Below are positions 47,337 to 55,200 of a stretch of 64,000 nucleotides of DNA, in pieces. The notes beneath the pieces are model-generated. The model worked only from the letters and a program-made list of their open reading frames with translations. It was not told the origin of the DNA and searched no databases. How positions within the stretch are numbered: the first letter of the stretch is position 1; each line of letters opens with the position of its first letter. The DNA lies in NCBI GenBank assembly GCA_902764415.1, contig CACWVU010000005.1, forward strand, positions 1 to 64,000, written 5' to 3'. Source of the stretch: an uncultured bacterium (GTDB lineage: Bacteria > Verrucomicrobiota > Kiritimatiellia > RFP12 > UBA1067). A program made the translations under genes and the position numbers.

Positions 47337-49015
47337 TTGACTTCCCCCTTGAAGTTGGTTTGCCCCCCGACCGCCTCAAGGTTCAGGGGGATGTGGTAGA
47401 TGGTCTCGTTCAACTCGCCATAGCGGTTGCGCTCGATGCCGTCGCAGAGCTCGCGCACCATCATCCGCCCGCGCCCGCGCCCGCTCATCTCGCGGTTGGC
47501 GAGCTCGAAGCCGGTGTCGGTCGAGCCCGCGGCGACCGCGAGGCTCGGCTCGGGCGAGCCGCAGTCCCACACCGTCAGCTCCGCCGTCTTGTTCACCAGC
47601 CGGAGCCGGATGCTCACCACCTCGTGCAGTCGCTCGCGGTCGGAGAGGCCGTGGTCGTGGATGTTCATCAGCTTCTCCTCGAGGACGAGCTGGATGCGGT
47701 CGACGAGCGACTGGTCCCAGCCCTCGCCGGCGCACCAGGCCGCCATCTCCTGCGCCATCTGGTCCACCTCCGCCGGCGAGACCGGCGAGGTCGCCTCGAA
47801 GACGCCGGGCAGGTTCGCGCGCTTGCCGAAGACGAGGATGGTCACGTCGTCGTGCAGGGTGCCGTAGCCGATCTCCGCCGCCGCGCGCATGAACTTGTAG
47901 GGCTCGACCATGATCGAGCCGTCCGCGCGGCCATCGGTGATGAGCTCGTTGCGCAGCTTGGCCACCATCGCCGCCGGCATCTGCTCCATGCCCTCCTTGT
48001 CGCGCGACATGTCGAGGAGCCCGTCGGTGTAGGCCACCACCACCGAGTCGTCGAAGAGCGGAGTCGTCACCACGTCCTTCTCGGAGTACACCGTGTCGGC
48101 CATCAGCCCGATCGGCAGCCCGCCGCGCTTCTCGGGATTGACCTCGCACACCACGCCGTCGGACACCACCACCGGATCCGGCGCGCCGCAGTTGAGCCAG
48201 ACGACGTCGTTCCGAAGCGGACGGTGCAGGCAGAGGAGCGCGGTCATGTAGGAGACCTCCGCCAGGTTGTTCCGGAAGAAGCGTTGCAGGCGGTTCGCGA
48301 TGTCGTAGATCTGCACCGAGCTCTGCAGCTTGCGGTTGGAGAGCTGCTTGATGAACGTCTGCACCGCCGTCATCGCGAGCGCCGCGCTGGTGCCGTGGCC
48401 CTGGATGTCGCCGAGCAGGTAGAGGTAGCACCCCTCGCCGAACGGCATCGCCTCGTAGAGGTCGCCGCTGACCATGTCCTTCGCCTTCCAGAACGCCGTG
48501 TAGAAGCCGCGCTCCGTCATCACCGCGCGCACCGGCAGCATGCTGCTCTGGATCTGCGCGGCGAGCGCCATCGACTGCTTCTGCTCCTCGATCTGCCGCT
48601 CGATGAACTGCTCGATCCGGCGCGAGGCGATGGTGCGCTGCACACGCTGGAGGAGGACGTCGGTGTCGACCGACTTCGGCAGGTAGTAGCTCAGCGGCTC
48701 GGAGACGATCTTCTTCAGGAACCCGCTCCCCTCCTCCGGATCGAGCGCCGTCAAGAAGAAGATCGGCATCGACCGGTCGATGCCGCGCACGATGTCGCGG
48801 AACACAAAGCCGTCCATCTCGCCCATCACGATGTCGGAGATGATCGCGCCGAAGTGCTTGTGGTCCTTCTTCAGGACCGCCACCGCCTCCTCCACCGTCC
48901 CGACCGCGACCGGCTCGTACCCCACGCGCTTCAGGCGCGCGCTCATCGTGAGCCGAATCAGCTTCTCGTCGTCGACCACGAGAATCTTCGGCATTGTTTC
49001 CACATGCCCCGTCAT
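47333..49015 (-). CDS. Receiver-SpoIIE (PP2C) phosphatase-HATPase partner-switch regulator
   Basis: 560 residues. The receiver is 9-130 (ILVVDDEKLIRL; GAIISDIVMGEMDG with phospho-Asp about 61; the Lys in YYLPKS). A coiled-coil link (about 133-155) leads to the SpoIIE/PP2C domain (about 160-390): DMVSGDLYEAM, LLGDIQGHGTSAALAM, VVAYTDGLLDMS and LHDDVTILVFG hold the metal-binding Asp residues. An RsbW-like HATPase follows (about 410-550; LVLEEKLMNIHDHG; GRGRGRMMVRELCDG). The order is that of HsbR in Pseudomonas and is related to SypE in Vibrio fischeri. It starts at 49015 with AGGAG 8 nt upstream, and the promoter is at 49092-49120. Confidence 0.93.
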   Translation of the reverse strand: MTGHVETMPKILVVDDEKLIRLTMSARLKRVGYEPVAVGTVEEAVAVLKKDHKHFGAIISDIVMGEMDGFVFRDIVRGIDRSMPIFFLTALDPEEGSGFLKKIVSEPLSYYLPKSVDTDVLLQRVQRTIASRRIEQFIERQIEEQKQSMALAAQIQSSMLPVRAVMTERGFYTAFWKAKDMVSGDLYEAMPFGEGCYLYLLGDIQGHGTSAALAMTAVQTFIKQLSNRKLQSSVQIYDIANRLQRFFRNNLAEVSYMTALLCLHRPLRNDVVWLNCGAPDPVVVSDGVVCEVNPEKRGGLPIGLMADTVYSEKDVVTTPLFDDSVVVAYTDGLLDMSRDKEGMEQMPAAMVAKLRNELITDGRADGSIMVEPYKFMRAAAEIGYGTLHDDVTILVFGKRANLPGVFEATSPVSPAEVDQMAQEMAAWCAGEGWDQSLVDRIQLVLEEKLMNIHDHGLSDRERLHEVVSIRLRLVNKTAELTVWDCGSPEPSLAVAAGSTDTGFELANREMSGRGRGRMMVRELCDGIERNRYGELNETIYHIPLNLEAVGGQTNFKGEVK

Positions 49016-49091
49016 TTTTGCAATCTCCTGCAGACCTTCCCTCTACCTTCTTTCTTTCAGGATTCCTCTTCCACTACTGAAATTAGCGCGT

Positions 49092-49120
49092 ATTATACCA
49101 TTTCCGGCGGCCAGAATCAA
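49092..49120 (-). promoter_or_regulatory. Main promoter of the exopolysaccharide operon
   Basis: Minus strand TTGATT (49120-49115), 17-bp spacer, ATGG TATAAT (-10 at 49097-49092). The leader is about 70 nt. It is the best sigma-70-type promoter in front of the 49-25 kb gene run. Confidence 0.75.
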
Positions 49121-49178
49121 CCGCAGATTCGCCGCAAATAGCAACAACTGGCGAAAATCCGCAAGATTCCCGCGCTTA

Positions 49179-49199
49179 GACAGATTCCCGGAATCTGTC
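49179..49199 (-). terminator. Hairpin downstream of the LysR gene
   Basis: GACAGATTC CCG GAATCTGTC, a 9-bp perfect stem, 7 nt after the LysR stop codon. No U-tract, so a rho-dependent or attenuating role is possible. The rest of 49016-49205 is the operon promoter and leader. Confidence 0.45.
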
Positions 49200-49205
49200 A
49201 CCGCG

Positions 49206-50108
49206 TCATTTGCCGGCGATGATCCTGCGCACGGCGGCGACGAACGCCGCCGCCGACGGGGAGAACGGTATCCCGGCGCGGCTTACGATGCCGACGCGGA
49301 TCTTGTCGTCAAGCTCGAGCGGCACCGACACGATCGCGGGATTGTACGCCTTCGCGTGCGCCCCGGAAGCGACGGTGAACCCGTTGAGCCCCAGGAGAAG
49401 GTTGGTCATCGTGGCGCGGTCGCGGACGCGGATGTTCTTCCGCCGGTCGATGGCCGGCATGACCTCCTCGGCGAAGTAGAGCGCGTTCTCCACCCCCTGC
49501 TCGTAGGTGAGGTAGGGGTAGGCGTCGAGCTCGGCGGGGCGGATCGACCTGCGCCTCGCCAGCGGATGGCCCCTGCCGACGAACACGTGCGGCCTCGCGG
49601 CGAAGAGCTCGTCGAACTTCAGCTCCTCTTTCCTGAGAATCTTGCCGACCGCCCTTTCGTTGCGGCGTGAGAGGTAGAGGATGCCGATCTCGCTGCGGTG
49701 CCGCGCGACGTCGTCGATGATTTCGCTGGTGACGGTCTCGCGCAGGGTGAAGTCGTAGGACTCCGCGCCGTTCGCCTTCACGACCTCCATGAACGCCTCG
49801 GCGGCGAACGCGAAGTGCTGGCACGAGACGGCGAACTGCGGACGCCGCACGGCCTTGCCGGTGTACTTCTCCGAGATGCGCGCGGCGTCGTCAAGGATCT
49901 GCCGCGCCGAGGCGAGGAACTCCTCGCCCTCGCGGGTCATGCTGACGCCCTTCGGCGAGCGCGTGAACACCGCGATGCGCAGCTCCTCCTCCAGGAGCCT
50001 CACCGCCTCGGTGAGCGTCGGCTGGGTGACGAAGCACCTGCGGGCCGCCTCGCTGATCGAGCCGTACGTCGCCACCGCGTCGGCATACTTGAGCTGCTGA
50101 AGTGTCAT
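49206..50108 (-). CDS. LysR-family transcriptional regulator
   Basis: 300 residues. The winged HTH at the N-terminus (MTLQQLKYADAVATYGSISE; CFVTQPTLTEAVRLLEEEL) is followed by a LysR substrate-binding domain (about 90-295; FAVSCQHFAFAAEAFMEVVK and GIVSRAGIPFSPSAAAFVAA). The length is normal for the family. The N-terminus and the effector region recall LysR proteins of sulfur metabolism, but this is only a resemblance. TATAAT lies 6 nt before the ATG, so the mRNA should begin at the start codon. Targets may include the palindromes at 51691-51703 and upstream of metY (inference). Confidence 0.92.
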   Translation of the reverse strand: MTLQQLKYADAVATYGSISEAARRCFVTQPTLTEAVRLLEEELRIAVFTRSPKGVSMTREGEEFLASARQILDDAARISEKYTGKAVRRPQFAVSCQHFAFAAEAFMEVVKANGAESYDFTLRETVTSEIIDDVARHRSEIGILYLSRRNERAVGKILRKEELKFDELFAARPHVFVGRGHPLARRRSIRPAELDAYPYLTYEQGVENALYFAEEVMPAIDRRKNIRVRDRATMTNLLLGLNGFTVASGAHAKAYNPAIVSVPLELDDKIRVGIVSRAGIPFSPSAAAFVAAVRRIIAGK

Positions 50109-50114
50109 GGCGGT

Positions 50115-50124
50115 ATTATACCAT
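50115..50124 (-). promoter_or_regulatory. Leaderless extended -10 promoter of the LysR gene
   Basis: Minus strand ATGGTATAAT, TATAAT at 50120-50115, then 6 nt to the ATG at 50108, so the predicted +1 is the A of the start codon. Confidence 0.72.
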
Positions 50125-50132
50125 ATTTCCGC

Positions 50133-50678
50133 CTACCCCAGCTCGGGGTGCCAGGTGAATGCGGTGACGTTCCGCCAGCGGACCGCCGTCGGCGAGCCGT
50201 CGAAGGTCGAGAGGACCTCGACTTCCGGCGACAGGACGGAGGCGATCGCCGGGGCGCGGATGAAGGTCATCGGGACGCCTGGTTTCCCGTCGAACGTCCC
50301 CACGGTCCTGAAGCTGCCGAGCTGCCGCCCATAGGCATTGCGCCTGACCGCGACAGGAAGTACGCCAAACCACCTCTCAGGACGCGTTCCGCCGCGCGCG
50401 CCAGGGTCGTCGATCTTCTCCGCCAGCAGTATCAGCCCCGCGCAGGTCGCGAAGACCTGAAGCCCGCCGACGATGCGCTCCTTGATCGGCGCGAATAGCC
50501 CAAGGTCGTTGAGGAGCTTGCCCTGCACCGTCGACTCGCCGCCTGGCAGCGCAAGGAGGTCCATGCCGCGCTCAAGGTCGGCGCGCTGGCGGATCTCGAA
50601 GACGTCCGCGCCCTGCGCGCGCCAGTACGCCTCCATTTCGGCAAACGCCCCCTGTACTGCAAGCACACCTACCTTCAT
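50133..50678 (-). CDS. pdxT: Pyridoxal 5'-phosphate synthase glutaminase subunit
   Basis: 181 residues. MKVGVLAVQGAFAEMEAYWR, LLALPGGESTV (oxyanion loop), LQVFATCAGLILLA (nucleophile Cys) and AFTWHPELG (catalytic His and Glu) are the class I glutaminase motifs of PdxT. It releases ammonia from glutamine for PdxS. The protein stops right after HPELG, about 15 residues shorter than usual, since most PdxT continue through a last helix. The triad is intact. The start at 50678 gives the canonical MKVGVLAVQG; an upstream in-frame ATG would add 17 unrelated residues encoded by the CACAAAG repeat. Confidence 0.95.
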   Translation of the reverse strand: MKVGVLAVQGAFAEMEAYWRAQGADVFEIRQRADLERGMDLLALPGGESTVQGKLLNDLGLFAPIKERIVGGLQVFATCAGLILLAEKIDDPGARGGTRPERWFGVLPVAVRRNAYGRQLGSFRTVGTFDGKPGVPMTFIRAPAIASVLSPEVEVLSTFDGSPTAVRWRNVTAFTWHPELG

Positions 50679-50704
50679 CTTCCCAGCTTCCCCATCATTT
50701 TTTT

Positions 50705-50761
50705 GCCACAAAGACCACAAAGGCCACAAAGCAACTATGTGTTCTTTGTGTTCTCTGTGGC
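50705..50761. repeat. CACAAAGACCACAAAGG-type inverted repeat between pdxS and pdxT
   Basis: The left arm GCCACAAAGACCACAAAGGC (50705) runs to 50731, and the right arm CTTTGTGTTCTCTGTGGC (50744-50761) is its reverse complement. Units of 9 bp (CACAAAGAC). It could form a hairpin in the pdxST mRNA and lower pdxT expression. Confidence 0.82.
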
Positions 50762-50769
50762 TAAAAAAA

Positions 50770-51642
50770 TTATTTACCTCGTTCTTCCATGATCGTCTCG
50801 ATCTCGTCGGCGTTTATGCCGACCATCGCGGGACCGAGGTTCTCCGAGAGCTTCGCGAGAAGCTTCGAGTCCTGCCAGTTGGTGACCGCCTGCACGATCG
50901 CCGCCGCGCGCTTCGCGGGGTCGCCGGACTTGAAGATGCCCGATCCCACGAACACCCCCTCCGCGCCAAGCTCCATCATCAGCGCGGCGTCCGCCGGCGT
51001 CGCGACGCCGCCCGCGGCGAAGTTGACTACCGGCAGCTTGCCGTTCGCGTGCACGAACTTGACGAGGTCGAGGGGGGCCGCAAGTTCCTTTGCCGCCTCG
51101 TAGAGCTCGTCCTCTCGGAGCGACGCGACGCGGCGGATCTCGCCCTGCATCTTGCGCATGTGGCGGACGGCCTGCACCACGTCGCCGGTCCCCGGCTCGC
51201 CCTTGGTGCGGATCATCGTCGCGCCTTCGCCGATCCTGCGCAGCGCCTCGCCAAGGTCACGCGCGCCGCAGACGAACGGCACCGCGAACTTGGTCTTGTC
51301 GATGTGCCGCACGTCGTCCGCCGGCGACAGCACTTCCGACTCGTCGATATAGTCGATCTCAATGGCCTCCAGAATCCGCGCCTCGGCGATGTGGCCGATG
51401 CGGCACTTCGCCATGACGGGAATCGAGACGGCGTTCTGAATGCCCTTGATCATCGCGGGGTCGCTCATGCGCGCGACGCCGCCCGCTGCGCGGATGTCCG
51501 CCGGTATGCGCTCCAACGCCATCACCGCGCACGCTCCGGCGGCCTCCGCGATCTTCGCCTGCTCGGGCGTCGTCACGTCCATTATCACCCCGCCCTTGAG
51601 CATCTGCGCAAGGTTGCGGTTAAGTTCCTGTCTGTCTGCCAT
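50770..51642 (-). CDS. pdxS: Pyridoxal 5'-phosphate synthase lyase subunit
   Basis: 290 residues, normal length. [20 protein letters not shown] (first catalytic Lys region), [51 protein letters not shown] and [20 protein letters not shown] (phosphate loop) are PdxS signatures. It makes PLP from ribose 5-phosphate, glyceraldehyde 3-phosphate and ammonia supplied by PdxT. Strong ribosome site AAGGAGGAG before the ATG, and promoter TGGTAGAAT at 51673-51681. PLP is the cofactor of the CysK and MetY enzymes encoded nearby. Confidence 0.97.
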   Translation of the reverse strand: MADRQELNRNLAQMLKGGVIMDVTTPEQAKIAEAAGACAVMALERIPADIRAAGGVARMSDPAMIKGIQNAVSIPVMAKCRIGHIAEARILEAIEIDYIDESEVLSPADDVRHIDKTKFAVPFVCGARDLGEALRRIGEGATMIRTKGEPGTGDVVQAVRHMRKMQGEIRRVASLREDELYEAAKELAAPLDLVKFVHANGKLPVVNFAAGGVATPADAALMMELGAEGVFVGSGIFKSGDPAKRAAAIVQAVTNWQDSKLLAKLSENLGPAMVGINADEIETIMEERGK

Positions 51643-51672
51643 GTCTCCTCCTTGTTTGTTTAGACGCAGGAT

Positions 51673-51681
51673 ATTCTACCA
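51673..51681 (-). promoter_or_regulatory. pdxS promoter (-10) with adjacent CTATTGGTAATAG palindrome
   Basis: Minus strand TGGTAGAAT (TAGAAT at 51678-51673), leader about 25 nt. Just upstream, CTATTGGTAATAG (51691-51703) is a symmetric site of the kind bound by LysR proteins. The remaining sequence to 51880 holds only the hipBA control region. Confidence 0.55.
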
Positions 51682-51790
51682 CAGCGACATTGGCTATTGG
51701 TAATAGGTTGTTTCTGCGTGCATCTATAGACTGCCCCTATGGACAATTTTGTGGCATTATGGCATCTGTGTTCCGACTCACCATGCGGCC

Positions 51791-51849
51791 GTAAATCCAC
51801 ATTTACGATTGCATCACTATTGACCTCATAAGGCAAATAATGATATACT
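51791..51849 (+). promoter_or_regulatory. hipBA promoter and operator-like palindrome
   Basis: TTGACC (51820-51825), 18-bp spacer, TATACT (51844-51849). GTAAATCCACATTTAC (51791-51806) is a 6-bp inverted repeat upstream. ATGATATAC occurs at the -10 box (51840-51848) and again at the start codon (51881-51889), which may be paired HipB sites. Confidence 0.6.
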
Positions 51850-51880
51850 ACAGCCGCCAAACACCCTTATAAGATGTGTT

Positions 51881-52195
51881 ATGATATACCAAACTAGAGA
51901 TGAAATGCTGAAAGTACTCGGAGAAAATCTGAGGTCTGCAAGACTTGCCGAGAACATTTCTCAGCAAACGGTAGCGGATCGGAGCGGCATCTCGCTGAAG
52001 GCAGTCCGCAATCTTGAGGCGGGCGAAAACTCGTCTACGCTCTCGCTCCTCTCGTACTGCCGCACCATCAGGAAAACCGACTGGCTGATGTCGCTCGCTC
52101 CGCCAGAAGTGGATGCTTCGCTTTTCGAAAGACGGGACACGACGAAGAAACGCCAACGGGCTGGCCGTTCCAGCAAGGAGGCGCGCCATGTCTGA
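51881..52195 (+). CDS. HipB-like XRE-family antitoxin/regulator
   Basis: 104 residues with a Cro/C1-type helix-turn-helix: LGENLRSARLAENISQQTVA and DRSGISLKAVRNLEAGENSS. The C-terminal 35 residues (FERRDTTKKRQRAGRSSKE) are basic and probably disordered. It is the expected first gene of a hipBA pair, repressing the operon and neutralising HipA. No clear ribosome site precedes the ATG at 51881; ATG 51905 (MLKVLGENLRSARL) is an alternative that fits the family start better. It overlaps hipA by 8 bp. Confidence 0.85.
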   Translation: MIYQTRDEMLKVLGENLRSARLAENISQQTVADRSGISLKAVRNLEAGENSSTLSLLSYCRTIRKTDWLMSLAPPEVDASLFERRDTTKKRQRAGRSSKEARHV

Positions 52196-53387
52196 GCTCA
52201 GGCACGTGAAGCGCATCATGGTTTCGCTGTGGGGACAGCGAGTCGGTACAATTGTCCCGACAGGAACAAGAGGCGAGACTTATGCGTTTCAGTACGACCG
52301 CAAGTTCCTCCGCTCGGGGATAGAGATTTCTCCGCTCATGATGCCGCTTCGCAAGGAGCCGTACGTCTTTGCGGATCTGCCGCGAAGCGAATATGCGGGG
52401 CTGCCGCCGGCGTTCTCGGACTCGCTGCCGGACGCGTTCGGGCGCGGGCTCATAGACCGCTGGCTTGAGGAGAAAGGATATGTGCGGTCGGAGATCACCG
52501 CGCTCGACCGCCTCGCGTACATCGGACGCCGCGCGACCGGCGCCCTTACCTACGAGCCGGACCATGGACCAGGCGGGCGCCCCGCCGCATTCGAGATGCG
52601 CAAGCTCGTGGAGGCGGCGCGCAAGGCGGCGAACGGGGAACTCGCCAATCTGGACGGTGCCGAGGCGCTTCGAGCGATTCTGCGGATAGGTTCCTCGGTC
52701 GGCGGCGCACAGGCGAAGGCCCTGATCGGCTGGAACCGCGAAACGAATCAGTTCCTGTTCGGCGACCGCGACCTCCCCGACGGCTTCGAACATTGGATAA
52801 TCAAGTTTACGCCGAAGGAATACCCGTGGCGCGGCCCGACGGAATACGAAATCTACAAGCGTGCGCGCGCCGCCGGCATCGACATCAGCGAGTCGGTCCT
52901 CTACGAGCTGGACGGACTCGGGCATTTCATGACAAGGCGCTTCGACCGCGACGGCATGCGTCACCACCATGTCCAGACGCTGTCCGCAATGGCGCACTTC
53001 CCGATGTCGGTGCCAGCCGAGTTCAGGACATACGAGCAGTATCTTGCGACGGTGGACGCGCTTCATCTCGGATACGAGGCGATGGAGGAGGCATTCCGCC
53101 GCATTGCCTTCAACATTGCAATAGACGAATGCGACGACCACACCAAGAACTTCTCGTTCATGCTGAAGGAAGGCGGCGAGTGGGCGCTAGCGCCTGCGTA
53201 CGACCTTACGGGGTCGAAGTTCCCCTCGGAAGACCCGTGGTCGGCCCACGGCGGATGCCACCAGCTCTCCGTCAACGGCAAGCAGTCGAAGATAACCGAC
53301 GACGACCTCCTCATGGTCGCCGACCGCTTCGCCATCGGCACCGCCCCGCGCGTCCTCCGCGAAGTGAAGTCCGCGCTGGAGAAGTGA
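52188..53387 (+). CDS. HipA-family Ser/Thr kinase toxin
   Basis: 399 residues. The N-terminal HipA_N domain (VSLWGQRVGTIVPTGTRG; GIEISPLMMPL; FADLPRSEYAGLPPAFSDSL, then DAFGRGLIDRW) is followed by the kinase core: LRIGSSVGGAQAKALIGWN (nucleotide loop), EHWIIKFTP (Lys), DECDDHTKNFSFML (catalytic DxxxxN) and LAPAYDLTGS (metal Asp). HipA kinases phosphorylate aminoacyl-tRNA synthetases or other targets and induce dormancy; the target here is unknown. The start 52188 follows AAGGAGG by 6 nt; an upstream frame is a shadow of hipB. Confidence 0.93.
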   Translation: MSELRHVKRIMVSLWGQRVGTIVPTGTRGETYAFQYDRKFLRSGIEISPLMMPLRKEPYVFADLPRSEYAGLPPAFSDSLPDAFGRGLIDRWLEEKGYVRSEITALDRLAYIGRRATGALTYEPDHGPGGRPAAFEMRKLVEAARKAANGELANLDGAEALRAILRIGSSVGGAQAKALIGWNRETNQFLFGDRDLPDGFEHWIIKFTPKEYPWRGPTEYEIYKRARAAGIDISESVLYELDGLGHFMTRRFDRDGMRHHHVQTLSAMAHFPMSVPAEFRTYEQYLATVDALHLGYEAMEEAFRRIAFNIAIDECDDHTKNFSFMLKEGGEWALAPAYDLTGSKFPSEDPWSAHGGCHQLSVNGKQSKITDDDLLMVADRFAIGTAPRVLREVKSALEK

Positions 53388-53408
53388 GGCCGCAGCAGCC
53401 CTGCGCCT

Positions 53409-54008
53409 TTACAGCTCCTCGCCCAGCAGCAGGGCGCAGACTGCGTTGGCCTGGTGCGCGGCGGCGATCATCACGCGTGTCCCGACCGGCGCAAAGCCGT
53501 CGCGCACGTCGCGAGACTGGTCGCCGACAAGGACGAGGTTCCGCCCCACCTTGCGCGTCTTGATCTCGTTCGACCGCCCCCAGCCCGCCAGCCCAGTCGC
53601 CGCGACTACCGGCCGACCCGACGGCAGCAGCGCGTCCAAGAGCATCGTCTTCGACTCCGCCGCGTCGAACGCCTCGACGACGACGTCGCAGCCGGCAAAC
53701 ACCTCGGCCACGTTCCCGCCGGTCAGCCGCGCATCATGGAGTTCCAGTTCCAGGTCCGGCTCCACCAGGCGCAGGTTCCGCGCGAGCGCCTCGACCTTCT
53801 TCTCCCCGATCTGGCCGCGGAAGAAGAACTGGCGGTTCAGGTTCGACTCGTTCACCTCGTCGAAGTCCGCGATCACGAACTTCCTTATCCCCGCCCGGAC
53901 CAGCAGCATGGCCACGTTGGAGCCGAGCCCGCCCGCGCCGGCGATGCCGACCCAGGCTGACTCGAGGATGCGCCGCTCGCGCTCGGTCAGATAGGTGTTT
54001 GCGCTCAA
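53409..54008 (-). CDS. ThiF-family adenylyltransferase for a sulfur-carrier protein
   Basis: About 199 residues. VGIAGAGGLGSNVAMLLVRA is the nucleotide-binding GxGxxG. FVIADFDEVNESNLNRQFFF contains the DxDxVexSNLxRQ E1 motif, and RPVVAATGLAGWG is conserved too. It adenylates the C-terminal Gly of a ThiS-like carrier. The short length and lack of a rhodanese domain match the minimal ThiF type. Translation probably begins at TTG 54008, 4 nt after the thiS stop with GGAGGG upstream; an ATG at 54041 would overlap thiS. The last part of the cysK-thiS-thiF operon, converging with hipA. Confidence 0.88.
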   Translation of the reverse strand: MSANTYLTERERRILESAWVGIAGAGGLGSNVAMLLVRAGIRKFVIADFDEVNESNLNRQFFFRGQIGEKKVEALARNLRLVEPDLELELHDARLTGGNVAEVFAGCDVVVEAFDAAESKTMLLDALLPSGRPVVAATGLAGWGRSNEIKTRKVGRNLVLVGDQSRDVRDGFAPVGTRVMIAAAHQANAVCALLLGEEL

Positions 54009-54012
54009 ATCC

Positions 54013-54225
54013 TCACCCTCCGGCAACGACCTTGAACGCATTCAGCTCCGCGCCCTCCTCAAGCGGCGCAGACGCCGCGGCAGCGGCGGAAAGTATGTCG
54101 CCCTTGTACTCGATGATGACCTTGTCCGCGGCGACGCCGACAGAAGCAAGAAACCCCCCGACCGAAGTCGGGGCGGTTTCCGTCTCCTTGCCCTGGTAGA
54201 CTATCTTCACGAGGCCGTCCCTCAT
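54013..54225 (-). CDS. ThiS/MoaD-like sulfur-carrier protein
   Basis: 70 residues, ubiquitin-like. The start is MRDGLVKIVYQGKETETAPT, with VGGFLASVGVAADKVIIEYK, and the end is NAFKVVAGG. The exposed C-terminal Gly-Gly needs no proteolytic trimming and is the site of adenylation and thiocarboxylation. It overlaps cysK by 4 bp and is followed by thiF, so it is probably dedicated to cysteine or homocysteine formation (or thiamine). Confidence 0.9.
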   Translation of the reverse strand: MRDGLVKIVYQGKETETAPTSVGGFLASVGVAADKVIIEYKGDILSAAAAASAPLEEGAELNAFKVVAGG

Positions 54226-55145
54226 TCAAACAGCCAGGTCGAGAGATAGCGCTCGCCCGTGTCGGGCAGAAGCGCGACGATCGTCTTGCCGGCGAACTCG
54301 GTCCGCTTCGAGAGCTCCAGCGCCGCCCAGAGCGCCGCGCCGGACGAGATGCCTACGAGCAGTCCCTCCTGCGCCGCAGCTGCGCGCGCCGTCGCGCCCG
54401 CGTTCTCCGCGGAGGCCTTGATGACTTCGGTGAGGAGCGACGTGTCGAGCACCTTCGGAACAAAGCCCGCGCCGATGCCCTGGATCTTGTGGGGCCCGGG
54501 CTTGCCGCCGGAAAGGACAGGCGAGGTGTCGGGTTCCACCGCGAAGAGCTTCACGCTCGGGTTTTTCTCCTTCAGGTACTTGCCGGTTCCGGTGATCGTG
54601 CCGCCCGTGCCGACGCCGGCGACGAACGCGGCGACTTCGCCGTCCGTGTCCGCCCAGACCTCGGGACCGGTGGTGCGGTAGTGGAAGTCCGGGTTCGCCG
54701 GGTTCTCGAACTGCTGCAGGATCACCGCGCCGGGCGTGGAGTCGCGGAGTTCGTTCGCCTTGGCGATCGCTCCCTTCATGCCCTCCGCGCCTGGAGTGAG
54801 GACGATTTCCGCACCGTAGGCGGCTGCAAGCTTGCGGCGCTCGATGCTCATCGTCTCGGGCATGGTGAGGATGAGGTGGTAGCCCTTTACCGCCGAGACG
54901 AGCGCGAGGCCGACGCCGGTGTTGCCGCTCGTGGGCTCGATGATCGTCGCGCCCGGCTTGAGGACGCCCGACTTCTCGGCTGCCTCCACCATCGAAAGGG
55001 CGATGCGGTCCTTGACGCTGCCGCCGGGGTTGAAGTACTCGACCTTCGCGAGCACCTTCGCCCCGCCCTTGTTAAGTTTGCTCGAGATCTCGACGAGCGG
55101 CGTGTCGCCGACTTTCGCCAAGATGTTCTTTGCCGTGTTGCTCAT
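54222..55145 (-). CDS. cysK: Cysteine synthase (O-acetylserine sulfhydrylase)
   Basis: 307 residues of the fold-type II PLP family. PGGSVKDRIALSMVEAAEKS contains the PLP Lys. IEPTSGNTGVGLALVSAVKG is the substrate loop, FVAGVGTGGTITGTGKYLKE the phosphate loop and LLVGISSGAALWAALE the C-terminal block. The length and TSGNTG/GTGGT motifs match CysK/CysM. Because the next genes encode a ThiS-type carrier and its E1, a CysM/CysO-like thiocarboxylate-using activity is possible (inference). Promoter TGGTATAAT at 55170-55178 with a leader of about 18-24 nt and GAAAGGA. Confidence 0.94.
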   Translation of the reverse strand: MSNTAKNILAKVGDTPLVEISSKLNKGGAKVLAKVEYFNPGGSVKDRIALSMVEAAEKSGVLKPGATIIEPTSGNTGVGLALVSAVKGYHLILTMPETMSIERRKLAAAYGAEIVLTPGAEGMKGAIAKANELRDSTPGAVILQQFENPANPDFHYRTTGPEVWADTDGEVAAFVAGVGTGGTITGTGKYLKEKNPSVKLFAVEPDTSPVLSGGKPGPHKIQGIGAGFVPKVLDTSLLTEVIKASAENAGATARAAAAQEGLLVGISSGAALWAALELSKRTEFAGKTIVALLPDTGERYLSTWLFE

Positions 55146-55169
55146 TGTCTTTTCCTTTCGGTTGTGATT

Positions 55170-55178
55170 ATTATACCA
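55170..55178 (-). promoter_or_regulatory. cysK-thiS-thiF promoter (extended -10)
   Basis: Minus strand TGGTATAAT, TATAAT at 55175-55170, followed by a normal leader with GAAAGGA before the ATG at 55145. Unlike the LysR and U32 promoters, this is not leaderless. Confidence 0.7.
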
Positions 55179-55200
55179 TTTTTCAGGTGGGTTTTCAGCG

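Noticed and set aside
51881-53387. HipBA as part of a defence island
   Set aside because: No restriction, phage or other defence genes nearby; a standalone toxin-antitoxin pair between metabolic genes is the simpler reading.
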